This document shows, in pieces, positions 23,865-31,494 of a stretch of DNA of 64,000 nucleotides (its first letter is position 1; each line of letters opens with the position of its first letter). This DNA is from Candidatus Faecousia intestinigallinarum (GTDB lineage: Bacteria; Bacillota; Clostridia; Oscillospirales; Oscillospiraceae). The position numbers and the translations under genes were made by a program. The stretch lies in NCBI GenBank assembly GCA_018715805.1, contig DVKX01000030.1:1-64000 (forward strand), given 5' to 3'. A model generated the notes under the pieces. That model was not told the DNA's origin. It did not search any database and saw nothing but the letters and a program-made list of their open reading frames with translations.

Positions 23865-25280
23865 ATGGAAAAAAGAATACATTTGTATGTCAGTCGGAAA
23901 AACGCGCTGACATGGCTGATGGCACTGTGCCTGATCGGCTCGGCAGTGGCCCGCATTGTGATACCCGGTTTGAAAGGGTCCGAGGTATCGCTGAACGTGT
24001 GGAGCCAAATCGTTCTGCCAATTTTCGCCACTGTGCTCTATGTGCTCATCACTCTGATGGATGGAAAAGAACGTTTCTACAAAACCGCCATCCCGGTTTG
24101 GATTCTCGGTATCTACTTCGGCATCACCATGCTGGATTATTTCTCTTCCCCCATGGTGCTGGGTCTGTACTGGATCGCCATTGTATTTTTCTGCGTGCTT
24201 TACACGCAGATCACCTCCGGCGTGGTGCGTCAGGTATGGCTGTTGCTGTTTCTGTTCGCCTGCCCGCTGGGCGCCCTGGGCTATCTGCGCCGGGAAGCCA
24301 TTCTGGTGGGCAATTGGCTGGCGGCTTCCGCCATTTTGCCGGATGTGCTGCTGGTGCTGGGATGGATCCTGTTGGTATTTGCCATCCGTATCCATCCGGT
24401 AAACGAGTATCACCCCACCTGGGGCGATCGGAACGATGGCCGCCGGGTGCGCAGCCTGCCGCCCATGAATCAGATGGTTCCCTACATCATGGTCAACAGG
24501 AACTCCGCCACCAATTATTTCACGGAATCGCTGGAGATCTCTCATGTGGAGCGTTATATCCGGCAGAAGCGCCGGGAGGGGCTTACCAATTTCGGCATCA
24601 CCCATGTGCTGCTGGCCTGCTATGCCCGCACCATTGCCCGTTATCCCAGTCTGAACCGGTTCGTAAGCGGCCAGAAGGTATTCAGCCGGGGCAACGACAT
24701 TCAATTCTGCATGACCATCAAAAAGGAAATGCACTCCGACGCCCCAGAGACGGTCATCAAAGTGCATTTGTCCCCCTACGATACTGCGGAAGACGTATAC
24801 AATAAATTAAATGCCCAGGTGGAAAAAGTAAAGAACACGCCCCTGGACTCCGACTTTGACAATACCGCTCACGCTCTCACTTTGATCCCAGGCGTTTTCC
24901 TGAAATTCACCGTGTGGCTGCTGAAGACCCTGGACTATTTCGGCTTGCTTCCCAAATTCCTGCTGGAGATCAGCCCCTTCCATGGCAGCGTGTTCTTCAC
25001 CTCTATGGGTTCTCTGGGAATCCCGCCCATTTACCATCACCTCTACGACTTCGGAAACCTGCCGGTGTTCTGTTCTTTCGGCATGAAGCGCCGGGCGCTG
25101 GAGGTGCAGGAGGACGGCCAAGTGGTGCAGAAAAAATACGTGGACGTCAAATTCTGCCTGGACGAGCGCATTGTGGATGGCTTCTATTACGCCGCTTTCT
25201 TTAAGCACTACAAACGGGTGCTGCTCCATCCTGAAGTGTTGGATGCGCCCCCGGAAGAAGTCGTTCAGGACGCGGAATAA
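23865..25280 (+). CDS. Membrane protein with 2-oxoacid dehydrogenase E2-like acyltransferase domain
   Basis: 471 residues. The N-terminal ~170 residues contain about six membrane helices. A soluble C-terminal half (about 205-450) resembles the E2/chloramphenicol acetyltransferase fold: VPYIMVNRNSATNYF, ISHVERYIRQKR, GITHVLLACYARTIARYPSLN and, at the end, DERIVDGFYYAAF. In active E2 enzymes this last motif is DHRxxDG; here Glu434 replaces the catalytic His, so chemistry is doubtful or different. No lipoyl domain is present. I choose the ATG at 23865; it has no ribosome site and is almost leaderless. Its stop overlaps the birA start. Confidence 0.75.
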   Translation: MEKRIHLYVSRKNALTWLMALCLIGSAVARIVIPGLKGSEVSLNVWSQIVLPIFATVLYVLITLMDGKERFYKTAIPVWILGIYFGITMLDYFSSPMVLGLYWIAIVFFCVLYTQITSGVVRQVWLLLFLFACPLGALGYLRREAILVGNWLAASAILPDVLLVLGWILLVFAIRIHPVNEYHPTWGDRNDGRRVRSLPPMNQMVPYIMVNRNSATNYFTESLEISHVERYIRQKRREGLTNFGITHVLLACYARTIARYPSLNRFVSGQKVFSRGNDIQFCMTIKKEMHSDAPETVIKVHLSPYDTAEDVYNKLNAQVEKVKNTPLDSDFDNTAHALTLIPGVFLKFTVWLLKTLDYFGLLPKFLLEISPFHGSVFFTSMGSLGIPPIYHHLYDFGNLPVFCSFGMKRRALEVQEDGQVVQKKYVDVKFCLDERIVDGFYYAAFFKHYKRVLLHPEVLDAPPEEVVQDAE

Positions 25281-26269
25281 TGAAAGACGCTGTACTGTCT
25301 GAGCTGCGGAATGCAGACGAATATCTTTCCGGCCAGGAATTGAGCGTTCGGCTGGGCGTATCCCGGACAGCGGTATGGAAAGCCGTGGAAAAGCTTCGCC
25401 GGGAAGGCTACACCATCCGTTCCGCTCCCAATCGGGGCTATCGGCTGGAAAAGACGGCGCTTCCCCTCTGCCGGGAGGAAATCCTGGCGCGGCTGCCGGA
25501 GGACTTTCCCTGGCAGGACAGAATCCTCTGCCTGGACAGCGTGGATTCCACCAATACCCGTTTGAAAGCCATGGCCGCGCAAGGCGCGCCCCATGGCAGT
25601 GCAGTGATTGCAGAGCAGCAGACCAGCGGTCGGGGGCGTCGGGGCAGGAGCTTTTCCTCTCCTCCCGGCATGGGGGTATATCTTTCCGTGCTCCTGCGCC
25701 CTAACTGCCGCCCTGAGGAATTGATGCATCTGACCTGCGCGGCGGCAGTGGCAGTCTGCAATGCCATTGCATCGGTTACCGGGCTGCAGCCGGGCATCAA
25801 ATGGACCAACGACATTGTCCTTAACGGCAAGAAGCTGGTGGGCATCCTCACAGAACTGTCCCTGGAGGCGGAAAGCGGCTGCGTTGAATACGCCGTCATC
25901 GGCGCTGGCATCAACTGCTGCCAGCAAAAATCGGACTTCCCGGAAGAAATTCAGGACATCGCTACCTCTCTCCGTCTGGCTGTGGGAAAACCCATTGACC
26001 GCAACGCCGTAGCCGCCGCAATGCTCCGCGCGATGGCGGAAATGGAGCAGCATCTTCTAACCGGTCAGGCTGCCATTCTGGCAGATTACCGCCAACGCTG
26101 CATAACCCTGGGCAAGGAAATTGCGCTTCTCCGGGGCGAGGAACGCCGCTACGGCACTGCGCTGGACGTGGACACGCAGGGCGCGCTGCTGGTCGCCTTT
26201 GCCGACGGCCACATCGAAACCGTAAATTCTGGAGAAGTCAGCGTCCGGGGTATGTACGGCTATGTATAA
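25280..26269 (+). CDS. birA: Biotin-[acetyl-CoA-carboxylase] ligase / biotin repressor
   Basis: 329 residues, the bifunctional BirA layout. An N-terminal winged helix-turn-helix (LSGQELSVRLGVSRTAVWKA) is followed by the catalytic domain with biotin-AMP loop GRGRRGRSF and KWTNDIVLNGKKLVGIL, and an SH3-like C-terminal domain. It attaches biotin to carboxylases and may repress biotin genes. The ATG shares one base with the preceding stop (TAATG), so translation is coupled to the membrane acyltransferase. No biotin biosynthesis gene is in view. Confidence 0.95.
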   Translation: MKDAVLSELRNADEYLSGQELSVRLGVSRTAVWKAVEKLRREGYTIRSAPNRGYRLEKTALPLCREEILARLPEDFPWQDRILCLDSVDSTNTRLKAMAAQGAPHGSAVIAEQQTSGRGRRGRSFSSPPGMGVYLSVLLRPNCRPEELMHLTCAAAVAVCNAIASVTGLQPGIKWTNDIVLNGKKLVGILTELSLEAESGCVEYAVIGAGINCCQQKSDFPEEIQDIATSLRLAVGKPIDRNAVAAAMLRAMAEMEQHLLTGQAAILADYRQRCITLGKEIALLRGEERRYGTALDVDTQGALLVAFADGHIETVNSGEVSVRGMYGYV

Positions 26270-26296
26270 AAAGCTTCAATTTTGACAAAATAACAG

Positions 26297-26325
26297 TTGA
26301 TTTTTTGCTGGTTTCTGGTTATACT
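26297..26325 (+). promoter_or_regulatory. Promoter of the cysteine-rich mini membrane protein
   Basis: TTGATT (26297-26302), 17-bp spacer, TATACT (26320-26325). The GGAGGG ribosome site is near 26351. Confidence 0.65.
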
Positions 26326-26361
26326 GGTAGCGGTAATATAAAAAGCAACGGAGGGTTTTTT

Positions 26362-26664
26362 ATGAAGTTATTCAATGCTATCGTCAAAGTTGTTGTGGCG
26401 CTTGCCGCTGTGGCCGGCGCTGTGTATGTGGTGGCTACCTATGGCGAGCAGATCGTTGCCTGGGCAAAGCGGCTCTGGGCGCGCCTGGAGGATTGCCACT
26501 GCTGCGAGTGCGAGGATTGCGATTGCGAAGACTGCGACTGCCAGTGCGATGAGCAGGAGGAAACCGCTGCAGAAGATCCTGCGGAGGAAGCGGTTCCTGC
26601 TGGGGAAGAAGCCCCCGCTGACGAGACTGCGGTCGTTGCCGATGAAGCCGATTTTGAAGGCTGA
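26362..26664 (+). CDS. Cysteine-rich acidic mini membrane protein
   Basis: 100 residues. There is one membrane helix (about 5-26, AIVKVVVALAAVAGAVYVV), then an amphipathic basic stretch (WAKRLWARLE). Residues 45-62 are a CxC/CxxC cluster with nine cysteines alternating with Asp/Glu. The remaining 38 residues are Glu/Ala/Pro-rich and strongly acidic. The cluster looks metallothionein-like, and with the charge pattern could bind Zn, Cu or Cd at the inner membrane face; this is inference. Promoter, GGAGGG ribosome site and a strong terminator make it a well-defined single-gene unit. Confidence 0.8.
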   Translation: MKLFNAIVKVVVALAAVAGAVYVVATYGEQIVAWAKRLWARLEDCHCCECEDCDCEDCDCQCDEQEETAAEDPAEEAVPAGEEAPADETAVVADEADFEG

Positions 26665-26675
26665 AAAAGGAATCT

Positions 26676-26710
26676 GTCCCGCCGGGAAAAATCCCCGGCG
26701 GGACATTTTT
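26676..26710 (+). terminator. Intrinsic terminator after the cysteine-rich gene
   Basis: Stem GTCCCGCCGGG/CCCGGCGGGAC followed by ATTTTT, 12 bases past the stop. Confidence 0.9.
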
Positions 26711-26766
26711 ATGCGTTCAGAACTTCTCCTGCCGGCACTGCCGTCTTTTCCCGGATGCGCGCTCAC

Positions 26767-27219
26767 TTATTCCTGCGCCCGGATTCTATGGGCATTCTCA
26801 TACGCCCTGCGGATCTCCTCCGGCAATTCCTCTGCCCCCATAGAACGCAGACGCTCCTCATTGCCGTCCTCCATTGCCCGGTCGTAGTACCAGCACTTAT
26901 AGCGGATCATATCCAATACACGCTCCAGCCGCCGGATTTCGTCCTCCACCGCCTCCCGGCGCTTTTCAAACATTTCCCGGCGCTGCCGATAGGTTTCGCT
27001 GCCCTGGGCACACCAGGTCATGAACTGCTTAATATCCTTGATCTCCATGCCCGATTGCTTCAGACACTCAATAACCCGGAGCGCTTCCAATTCCTGCTCC
27101 GCGAATTTTCGGATGCCGGAGGCGCGCTGCAAGTTGGGAAACAGCCCCTCCTTATCGTAGTAGCGCAGGGTAGACACCGGCAGCCCAAACATCTCCGATA
27201 CCTGTCCAATGGTATACAT
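26767..27219 (-). CDS. MerR family transcriptional regulator
   Basis: 150 residues. The N-terminal winged helix is YTIGQVSEMFGLPVSTLRYYDKEGLFP, the MerR signature. A long coiled-coil dimerisation helix (about 80-115) follows. The C-terminal part lacks the Cys pattern of metal sensors, so it belongs with the drug/aldehyde/redox-type subgroup. The start is the ATG at 27219, with GGAGG six bases upstream. It is divergent from a flavin reductase gene whose promoter has the 19-bp spacer and dyad expected for a MerR target. Confidence 0.9.
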   Translation of the reverse strand: MYTIGQVSEMFGLPVSTLRYYDKEGLFPNLQRASGIRKFAEQELEALRVIECLKQSGMEIKDIKQFMTWCAQGSETYRQRREMFEKRREAVEDEIRRLERVLDMIRYKCWYYDRAMEDGNEERLRSMGAEELPEEIRRAYENAHRIRAQE

Positions 27220-27256
27220 CTCCAACCTCCATCAAAAATTTTTTCGAAAATATATC

Positions 27257-27287
27257 TTGACCTAAAGTCAGCTTCATGGTTTATGAT
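27257..27287 (+). promoter_or_regulatory. MerR-type promoter with operator in a 19-bp spacer
   Basis: TTGACC (27257-27262) and TATGAT (27282-27287) are 19 bp apart instead of 17. The spacer holds an imperfect dyad, CCTAAAG against CTTCATGG (27261-27280). MerR activators twist such over-long spacers to allow transcription, so the divergently encoded MerR protein very likely controls 27339-28863. Confidence 0.8.
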
Positions 27288-27338
27288 TATTATACACGCA
27301 ATAGGACGCCGTGTCAAATCTGTTTCAGGAGGTCTTTT

Positions 27339-27878
27339 ATGTCCAAACATATTCTTATCATCGCCACCAGTCTGCGCCCCCGGAGCAATTCCGACGCGTT
27401 GGCCGATGCTTTCCTGGCCGGGGCGGAATCTGCCGGCCATGCCGTGGAGAAGGTCAGTCTCAAGGGGAAATCTCTGGCGTTCTGCCGGGGCTGCATGGCC
27501 TGCCAGCAAACAGGCGCCTGTCCCATCCCCGACGATGTTCCCGAAGTATTGGAGAAAATGCGCCGGGCGGATGTCATCGTTTTCGCCACTCCCATTTACT
27601 ACTACGAAATGTGCGGGCAGATGAAAACCCTGCTGGACAGAGCCAACCCCCTATATGGCTCCAATTACAGCTTCCGGGATATTTACTTCCTCGCCACGGC
27701 GGCAGAGGATCTGCCGGAAGTCCCCCATCGGGCGATCAGCGGCTTGCAGGGATGGATCGACTGCTTTGAAAAGGCCGCGCTGGCCGGCAGTGTGTTTGCA
27801 GGCGGCGTAAACGAACAAGGTGAAATTACGGGACATCCCGCGCTGCAAACCGCCTATACCATGGGCGCGTCCGTGTGA
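27339..27878 (+). CDS. Flavodoxin-fold NAD(P)H-dependent FMN reductase
   Basis: 179 residues. The flavodoxin-like N-terminus HILIIATSLRPRSNSDALA has the SxRxxSN-type FMN phosphate loop. FATPIYYYEMCGQMKTLLDR is the conserved FMN/dimer motif. CRGCMACQQTGACPIPDD is a four-Cys segment seen in the iron-sulfur flavoprotein-like subgroup of anaerobes. Likely reduction of quinones, nitro or azo compounds using NAD(P)H; the substrate is unknown. AGGAGGTCTTTT precedes the ATG. It is first in a MerR-controlled two-gene operon with a hydrolase 13 bases downstream. Confidence 0.88.
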   Translation: MSKHILIIATSLRPRSNSDALADAFLAGAESAGHAVEKVSLKGKSLAFCRGCMACQQTGACPIPDDVPEVLEKMRRADVIVFATPIYYYEMCGQMKTLLDRANPLYGSNYSFRDIYFLATAAEDLPEVPHRAISGLQGWIDCFEKAALAGSVFAGGVNEQGEITGHPALQTAYTMGASV

Positions 27879-27891
27879 AAGGAGCAGAACA

Positions 27892-28863
27892 ATGGAACAA
27901 GCATTGCATTTGGGAACAGAATGGGACAAAACCTTTCCAAAGAGTCCGTTGGTTGACCATAGAAAGGTGGTTTTCCACAACCGCTACGGCATTACCCTGG
28001 CCGCTGACCTGTATCAGCCCAAGGATGCCCGGGAGAAGCTCCCTGCCATTGCGGTAAGCGGTCCTTTTGGCGCAGTAAAGGAGCAGTCCTCCGGATTGTA
28101 CGCCCAGACTCTGGCGGAACTGGGATTCCTGACCATCGCCTTCGACCCCTCGTTCACCGGGGAGAGCGGCGGCGCGCCCCGATATGTGGCCTCCCCGGAC
28201 ATCAACACCGAGGATTTTCAGGCAGCTGTGGATTTTCTGTCCGTCCAGGAGAACGTAGATCCCAACAAGATCGGTATCCTGGGCATCTGCGGCTGGGGCG
28301 GTATGGCACTGAACGCGGCGGCTATCGACACCCGCATCAAAGCCGCCGTCGCCGTAACCATGTACGATATGTCCCGGGTAAACGCCAAGGGATATTTCGA
28401 CGCAGAGGATTCCCCGGATACTCGCCATGAAAAACGGAAAGCCCTGAATGCCCAACGGACGGAGGATTATCGGAACGGCGGCTATGCACTGGCCGGAGGC
28501 GTTGCGGACACGATTCCAGAGGATGCGCCGTTTTTCGTAAAGGACTACTACGACTATTACAAAACACCCCGGGGCTACCATCCCCGTTCCCTAAATTCCA
28601 ATGGGGGCTGGAACGTGACCTCCGCGCTATCTTTTCTAAATATGCCCATCATGCACTACATTGGTGAAATCCGCAGCGCGGTTTTGCTGGTGCATGGAGA
28701 AAAAGCCCATTCCTGCTACTTCAGCCGAGACGCCTATGCTATGCTGACCGGCAACAACAAAGAACTGCTGATTATCCCGGATGCAGTCCATACCGATCTC
28801 TATGACCGGCGGGACGTCATTCCCTTTGAAAAAATTGCCGCATTTTACCGGGAGAATTGGTAA
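27892..28863 (+). CDS. Alpha/beta hydrolase
   Basis: 323 residues with an alpha/beta hydrolase fold. It has the oxyanion region AVSGPFGAVKEQ, the nucleophile elbow LGICGWGGMALNAA, and a late VHTDLYD histidine. At the elbow the residue in the Ser position is Cys (GICGWG), as in dienelactone hydrolase-like enzymes, so the triad may be Cys-based. AAAGGAGCAGAACA precedes the ATG. Co-transcribed with the flavin reductase under MerR-type control, which suggests breakdown or detoxification of a small electrophile or ester. It ends at a bidirectional terminator. Confidence 0.87.
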   Translation: MEQALHLGTEWDKTFPKSPLVDHRKVVFHNRYGITLAADLYQPKDAREKLPAIAVSGPFGAVKEQSSGLYAQTLAELGFLTIAFDPSFTGESGGAPRYVASPDINTEDFQAAVDFLSVQENVDPNKIGILGICGWGGMALNAAAIDTRIKAAVAVTMYDMSRVNAKGYFDAEDSPDTRHEKRKALNAQRTEDYRNGGYALAGGVADTIPEDAPFFVKDYYDYYKTPRGYHPRSLNSNGGWNVTSALSFLNMPIMHYIGEIRSAVLLVHGEKAHSCYFSRDAYAMLTGNNKELLIIPDAVHTDLYDRRDVIPFEKIAAFYRENW

Positions 28864-28874
28864 CTGCAAAAATT

Positions 28875-28906
28875 CCGGCTCTGCCAATGGCAGAGCCGGT
28901 TTTCTT
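28875..28906. terminator. Bidirectional terminator between hydrolase and pepT
   Basis: An 11-bp perfect stem (CCGGCTCTGCC/GGCAGAGCCGG, loop AAT) with TTTTCTT on the plus side and AATTTTT on the minus side. Confidence 0.9.
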
Positions 28907-30110
28907 ATTCCACATGCGTAAGCAATTCCACCAGCATTTGGGTGCACTGCTCCATATCCTCCACCGGAATATACTCAAAGCGGCCATGGAAGTTTTCCCC
29001 GCCGGTACACAGATTGGGACAAGGCAGCCCCGCATAGGAAAGCCGCGCGCCGTCCGTACCGCCGCGAACCGGCGCTGTCCGCGCCTCCATGCCCGCAGCA
29101 CCCATGGCGCGCATGGCGCGCTCCACAATATACATACAGGGTTCTATCTTCTCCCGCATATTGTAGTAGCTGTCCCGAATGGTGAGGTTTACTGTTCCCG
29201 CGCCATATTTACGGTTCAGAAACGCTGCCGCCGCCTCCATCATCGCTTTCTTTTCCCGGAACTTTTCCATATCATGATCCCGGATGATATAGCGCAGCCG
29301 CGCCTGCTCCACGCTGCCCTGCATATCCGTCAGATGGAAAAAGCCCTCATACCCCTCGGTATATTCCGGTTTCTGCCCCTGTGGAAGCATCCCCTGGAAT
29401 TCCATGGCGATATACTGGGCGTTCACCATCTTGTCCTTGGCGGAGCCGGGATGGATATTCCGTCCACGAAACTCCACCTGCGCCCCGGCGGCGTTGAAGG
29501 TTTCATATTCCAGCTCCCCCACCGTTCCGCCATCGCAGGTATAGGCATAGTCCGCACCGAAGTCCTTCAAATTGAACCTATCTGCACCCCGGCCGATCTC
29601 CTCGTCCGGGGTGAAGGCAATGCGCAGCGAAGCGTGGGGCTGACCGCCTGACAGGAGGCGCTCTGCCGCTGTAAGGATCTCCGCAATTCCGGCCTTGTCA
29701 TCCGCACCCAGCAGAGTGGTGCCGTCGGTGACGATCAGGCGCTTGCCCCGGTGCCGCGCCAGGTTGGGGTATTCCTGCTCCCGCAGATAGATGCCTTTTT
29801 CCGCGTTGAGGCAAATATCCGCGCCGTCATAGCGCACAACTCTTGCCCGGATATTGCCGCCGGGAGCGTCCGGAGATGTATCCATGTGGGCGATGAGACC
29901 GATGACCGGCAGGCTGGGGTCGCCGGGAACGGTGCCGTATACATAGCCGTTTTCATCCATATAGGCATCCTGGATACCCATTTCCTGCATCTCCTCCACC
30001 AAGCGCGTGGCAAAGACCCGCTGCTTGGCGGTGGACGGGCAGGTTTCGGAAAATTCATCGGACTGGGTGTCGTAGTTTACATAACGCAAAAAGCGCTCCG
30101 CTGCATTCAT
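28905..30110 (-). CDS. pepT: Peptidase T (tripeptide aminopeptidase)
   Basis: 401 residues, M20 family. It removes the N-terminal residue from tripeptides in the cytoplasm. The zinc ligands and catalytic acids appear in order: HMDTSPD, GADDKAGIAEIL, TPDEEIGRGAD, CDGG and, near the C-terminus, TGGENFHGRFEYIP. The dimerisation domain includes FRGRNIHPGSAKDKMVNA. The start is the ATG at 30110 with AAGGAGAAG upstream; the frame is open further but crosses the ackA terminator. Located directly after ackA. Confidence 0.95.
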   Translation of the reverse strand: MNAAERFLRYVNYDTQSDEFSETCPSTAKQRVFATRLVEEMQEMGIQDAYMDENGYVYGTVPGDPSLPVIGLIAHMDTSPDAPGGNIRARVVRYDGADICLNAEKGIYLREQEYPNLARHRGKRLIVTDGTTLLGADDKAGIAEILTAAERLLSGGQPHASLRIAFTPDEEIGRGADRFNLKDFGADYAYTCDGGTVGELEYETFNAAGAQVEFRGRNIHPGSAKDKMVNAQYIAMEFQGMLPQGQKPEYTEGYEGFFHLTDMQGSVEQARLRYIIRDHDMEKFREKKAMMEAAAAFLNRKYGAGTVNLTIRDSYYNMREKIEPCMYIVERAMRAMGAAGMEARTAPVRGGTDGARLSYAGLPCPNLCTGGENFHGRFEYIPVEDMEQCTQMLVELLTHVE

Positions 30111-30127
30111 ATGCTTCTCCTTCTCAT

Positions 30128-30156
30128 AAAAAGCGGGACGGATGACCCGCCCCGCT
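30128..30156 (-). terminator. Terminator after ackA
   Basis: On the minus strand, AGCGGGGCGG pairs with CCGTCCCGCT and is followed by TTTTTA, 14 bases after the ackA stop. Confidence 0.8.
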
Positions 30157-30169
30157 TCGTGTGGTTTTC

Positions 30170-31360
30170 TTATTTTGCCGCGTTGACCAGCTCGGCGGTA
30201 TCCTGCGCGATCATCAGTTCCTCGTTGGTGGGAATGACCCAGACCTTCACCTTGGAATCCTCGGCGCTGATCAGGGCTTCCTCTCCCCGTATCTTGTTCT
30301 TTGCCTTGTCCAGCTTCACGCCCATGTATTCCAGGCCCTCGCAGATCCGCTCCCGCATTTCCGCAGAGTTCTCGCCCACGCCGGCGGTGAATACCAGACA
30401 ATCGCAGCCGCCCAGCGCAGCGGCATAAGCGCCGATATACTTACGCACTTCATAAGCAAACTTATCCAGCGCCAGAGCGGCGTCGGCGTTGCCTTCTTCG
30501 GCGGCGTTCTCAATGTCCCGGAAGTCGGAGGACACGCCGGACAGCGCCAGCACGCCGGACTTCTTATTCAGCATATTCAAGCACTCGTCGGCACTCATGC
30601 CGTACCTGTTCATGATAAACTGTACCACGCAGGCGTCAATATCGCCGGAGCGGGTACCCATGCAGACGCCGGCCAGCGGGGACAGGCCCATGGAGGTATC
30701 CTGGCATTTGCCATCCTTTACCGCAGACAGGGAGGAACCGTTGCCCAGATGGCAGTTAATCAGCTTGAACTCCTTGGTACCCATCAATGCGGCTGCCCGA
30801 CGGGATACATACTTGTGGGAAGTACCGTGGAAGCCGTAACGGCGGATATCGTCGTTCTCATAGTATTCCTTGGGAATAGCGTAACGATACGCCTTAGCGG
30901 GCATCGTCATATGGAAAGCGGTGTCAAACACAGCCACCTGGGGCTTGCCGGGCATCACTTTCTGGCAGGCGCGGATTCCCATCAGGTTGGCGGGGTTGTG
31001 CAGGGGTCCCAGAGGAATGCAGTCCTCAATGGCCTTAATGCAGGCATCGTCAATAATGCAGGAATCACTGAACTTCATGCCGCCATGGAGCACCCGGTGG
31101 CCAACGGCATCGATCTCATCCGTGGACTTGATCACGCCCTCCACAGGATCCACCAGGATCTCCAGCACGGCAGTGATGGCCTCGGAATGGGTAGGCATCG
31201 CCAGTTCCTTGACCACTTTCTTGTCCCCCACCTTGTGGGTCAGGCGGCCGTCGATGCCGATGCGTTCGCAAAGTCCCTTGGCAGATACCGCGCCGGTCTC
31301 CGGATCCATCAGCTGATATTTGAGGCTGGAGCTGCCGGCGTTAATAACCAGAATGTTCAT
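30170..31360 (-). CDS. ackA: Acetate kinase
   Basis: 396 residues. It interconverts acetyl phosphate + ADP and acetate + ATP, the substrate-level phosphorylation step of acetate fermentation. Signatures: MNILVINAGSSSLKYQL, VFDTAFHMTMP, GFHGTSHKYV, INCHLGNGSSL and VFTAGVGENS. AGGAGGAGATTCCC precedes the ATG. A promoter lies 70 bases upstream and a terminator follows, so it is monocistronic. Phosphotransacetylase (pta), often adjacent, is not in the window. Confidence 0.97.
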   Translation of the reverse strand: MNILVINAGSSSLKYQLMDPETGAVSAKGLCERIGIDGRLTHKVGDKKVVKELAMPTHSEAITAVLEILVDPVEGVIKSTDEIDAVGHRVLHGGMKFSDSCIIDDACIKAIEDCIPLGPLHNPANLMGIRACQKVMPGKPQVAVFDTAFHMTMPAKAYRYAIPKEYYENDDIRRYGFHGTSHKYVSRRAAALMGTKEFKLINCHLGNGSSLSAVKDGKCQDTSMGLSPLAGVCMGTRSGDIDACVVQFIMNRYGMSADECLNMLNKKSGVLALSGVSSDFRDIENAAEEGNADAALALDKFAYEVRKYIGAYAAALGGCDCLVFTAGVGENSAEMRERICEGLEYMGVKLDKAKNKIRGEEALISAEDSKVKVWVIPTNEELMIAQDTAELVNAAK

Positions 31361-31428
31361 GGGAATCTCCTCCTAAAAATCTGTTTTCATTTTTTCAGTT
31401 TTATGGTAATATACCCATAGCTAGGTTT

Positions 31429-31457
31429 ATTTTACCTGATTCTTCCGGATTTCTCAA
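31429..31457 (-). promoter_or_regulatory. ackA promoter
   Basis: Minus strand TTGAGA (31457-31452), 17-bp spacer, TAAAAT (31434-31429). Confidence 0.65.
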
Positions 31458-31494
31458 GTCCTGAAAGCAACTTTTTTCGCAAGGGCGTGATTTT

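Noticed and set aside
23655-24767. 370-codon leftward frame over the acyltransferase gene
   Set aside because: Its composition (His, Gln, Gly rich) is typical of an antisense shadow; there is no ribosome site.
30111-30401. N-terminal extension of pepT to 30401
   Set aside because: It crosses the ackA terminator and the ackA 3' end in another frame; the ATG at 30110 has a good ribosome site and gives the normal PepT length.
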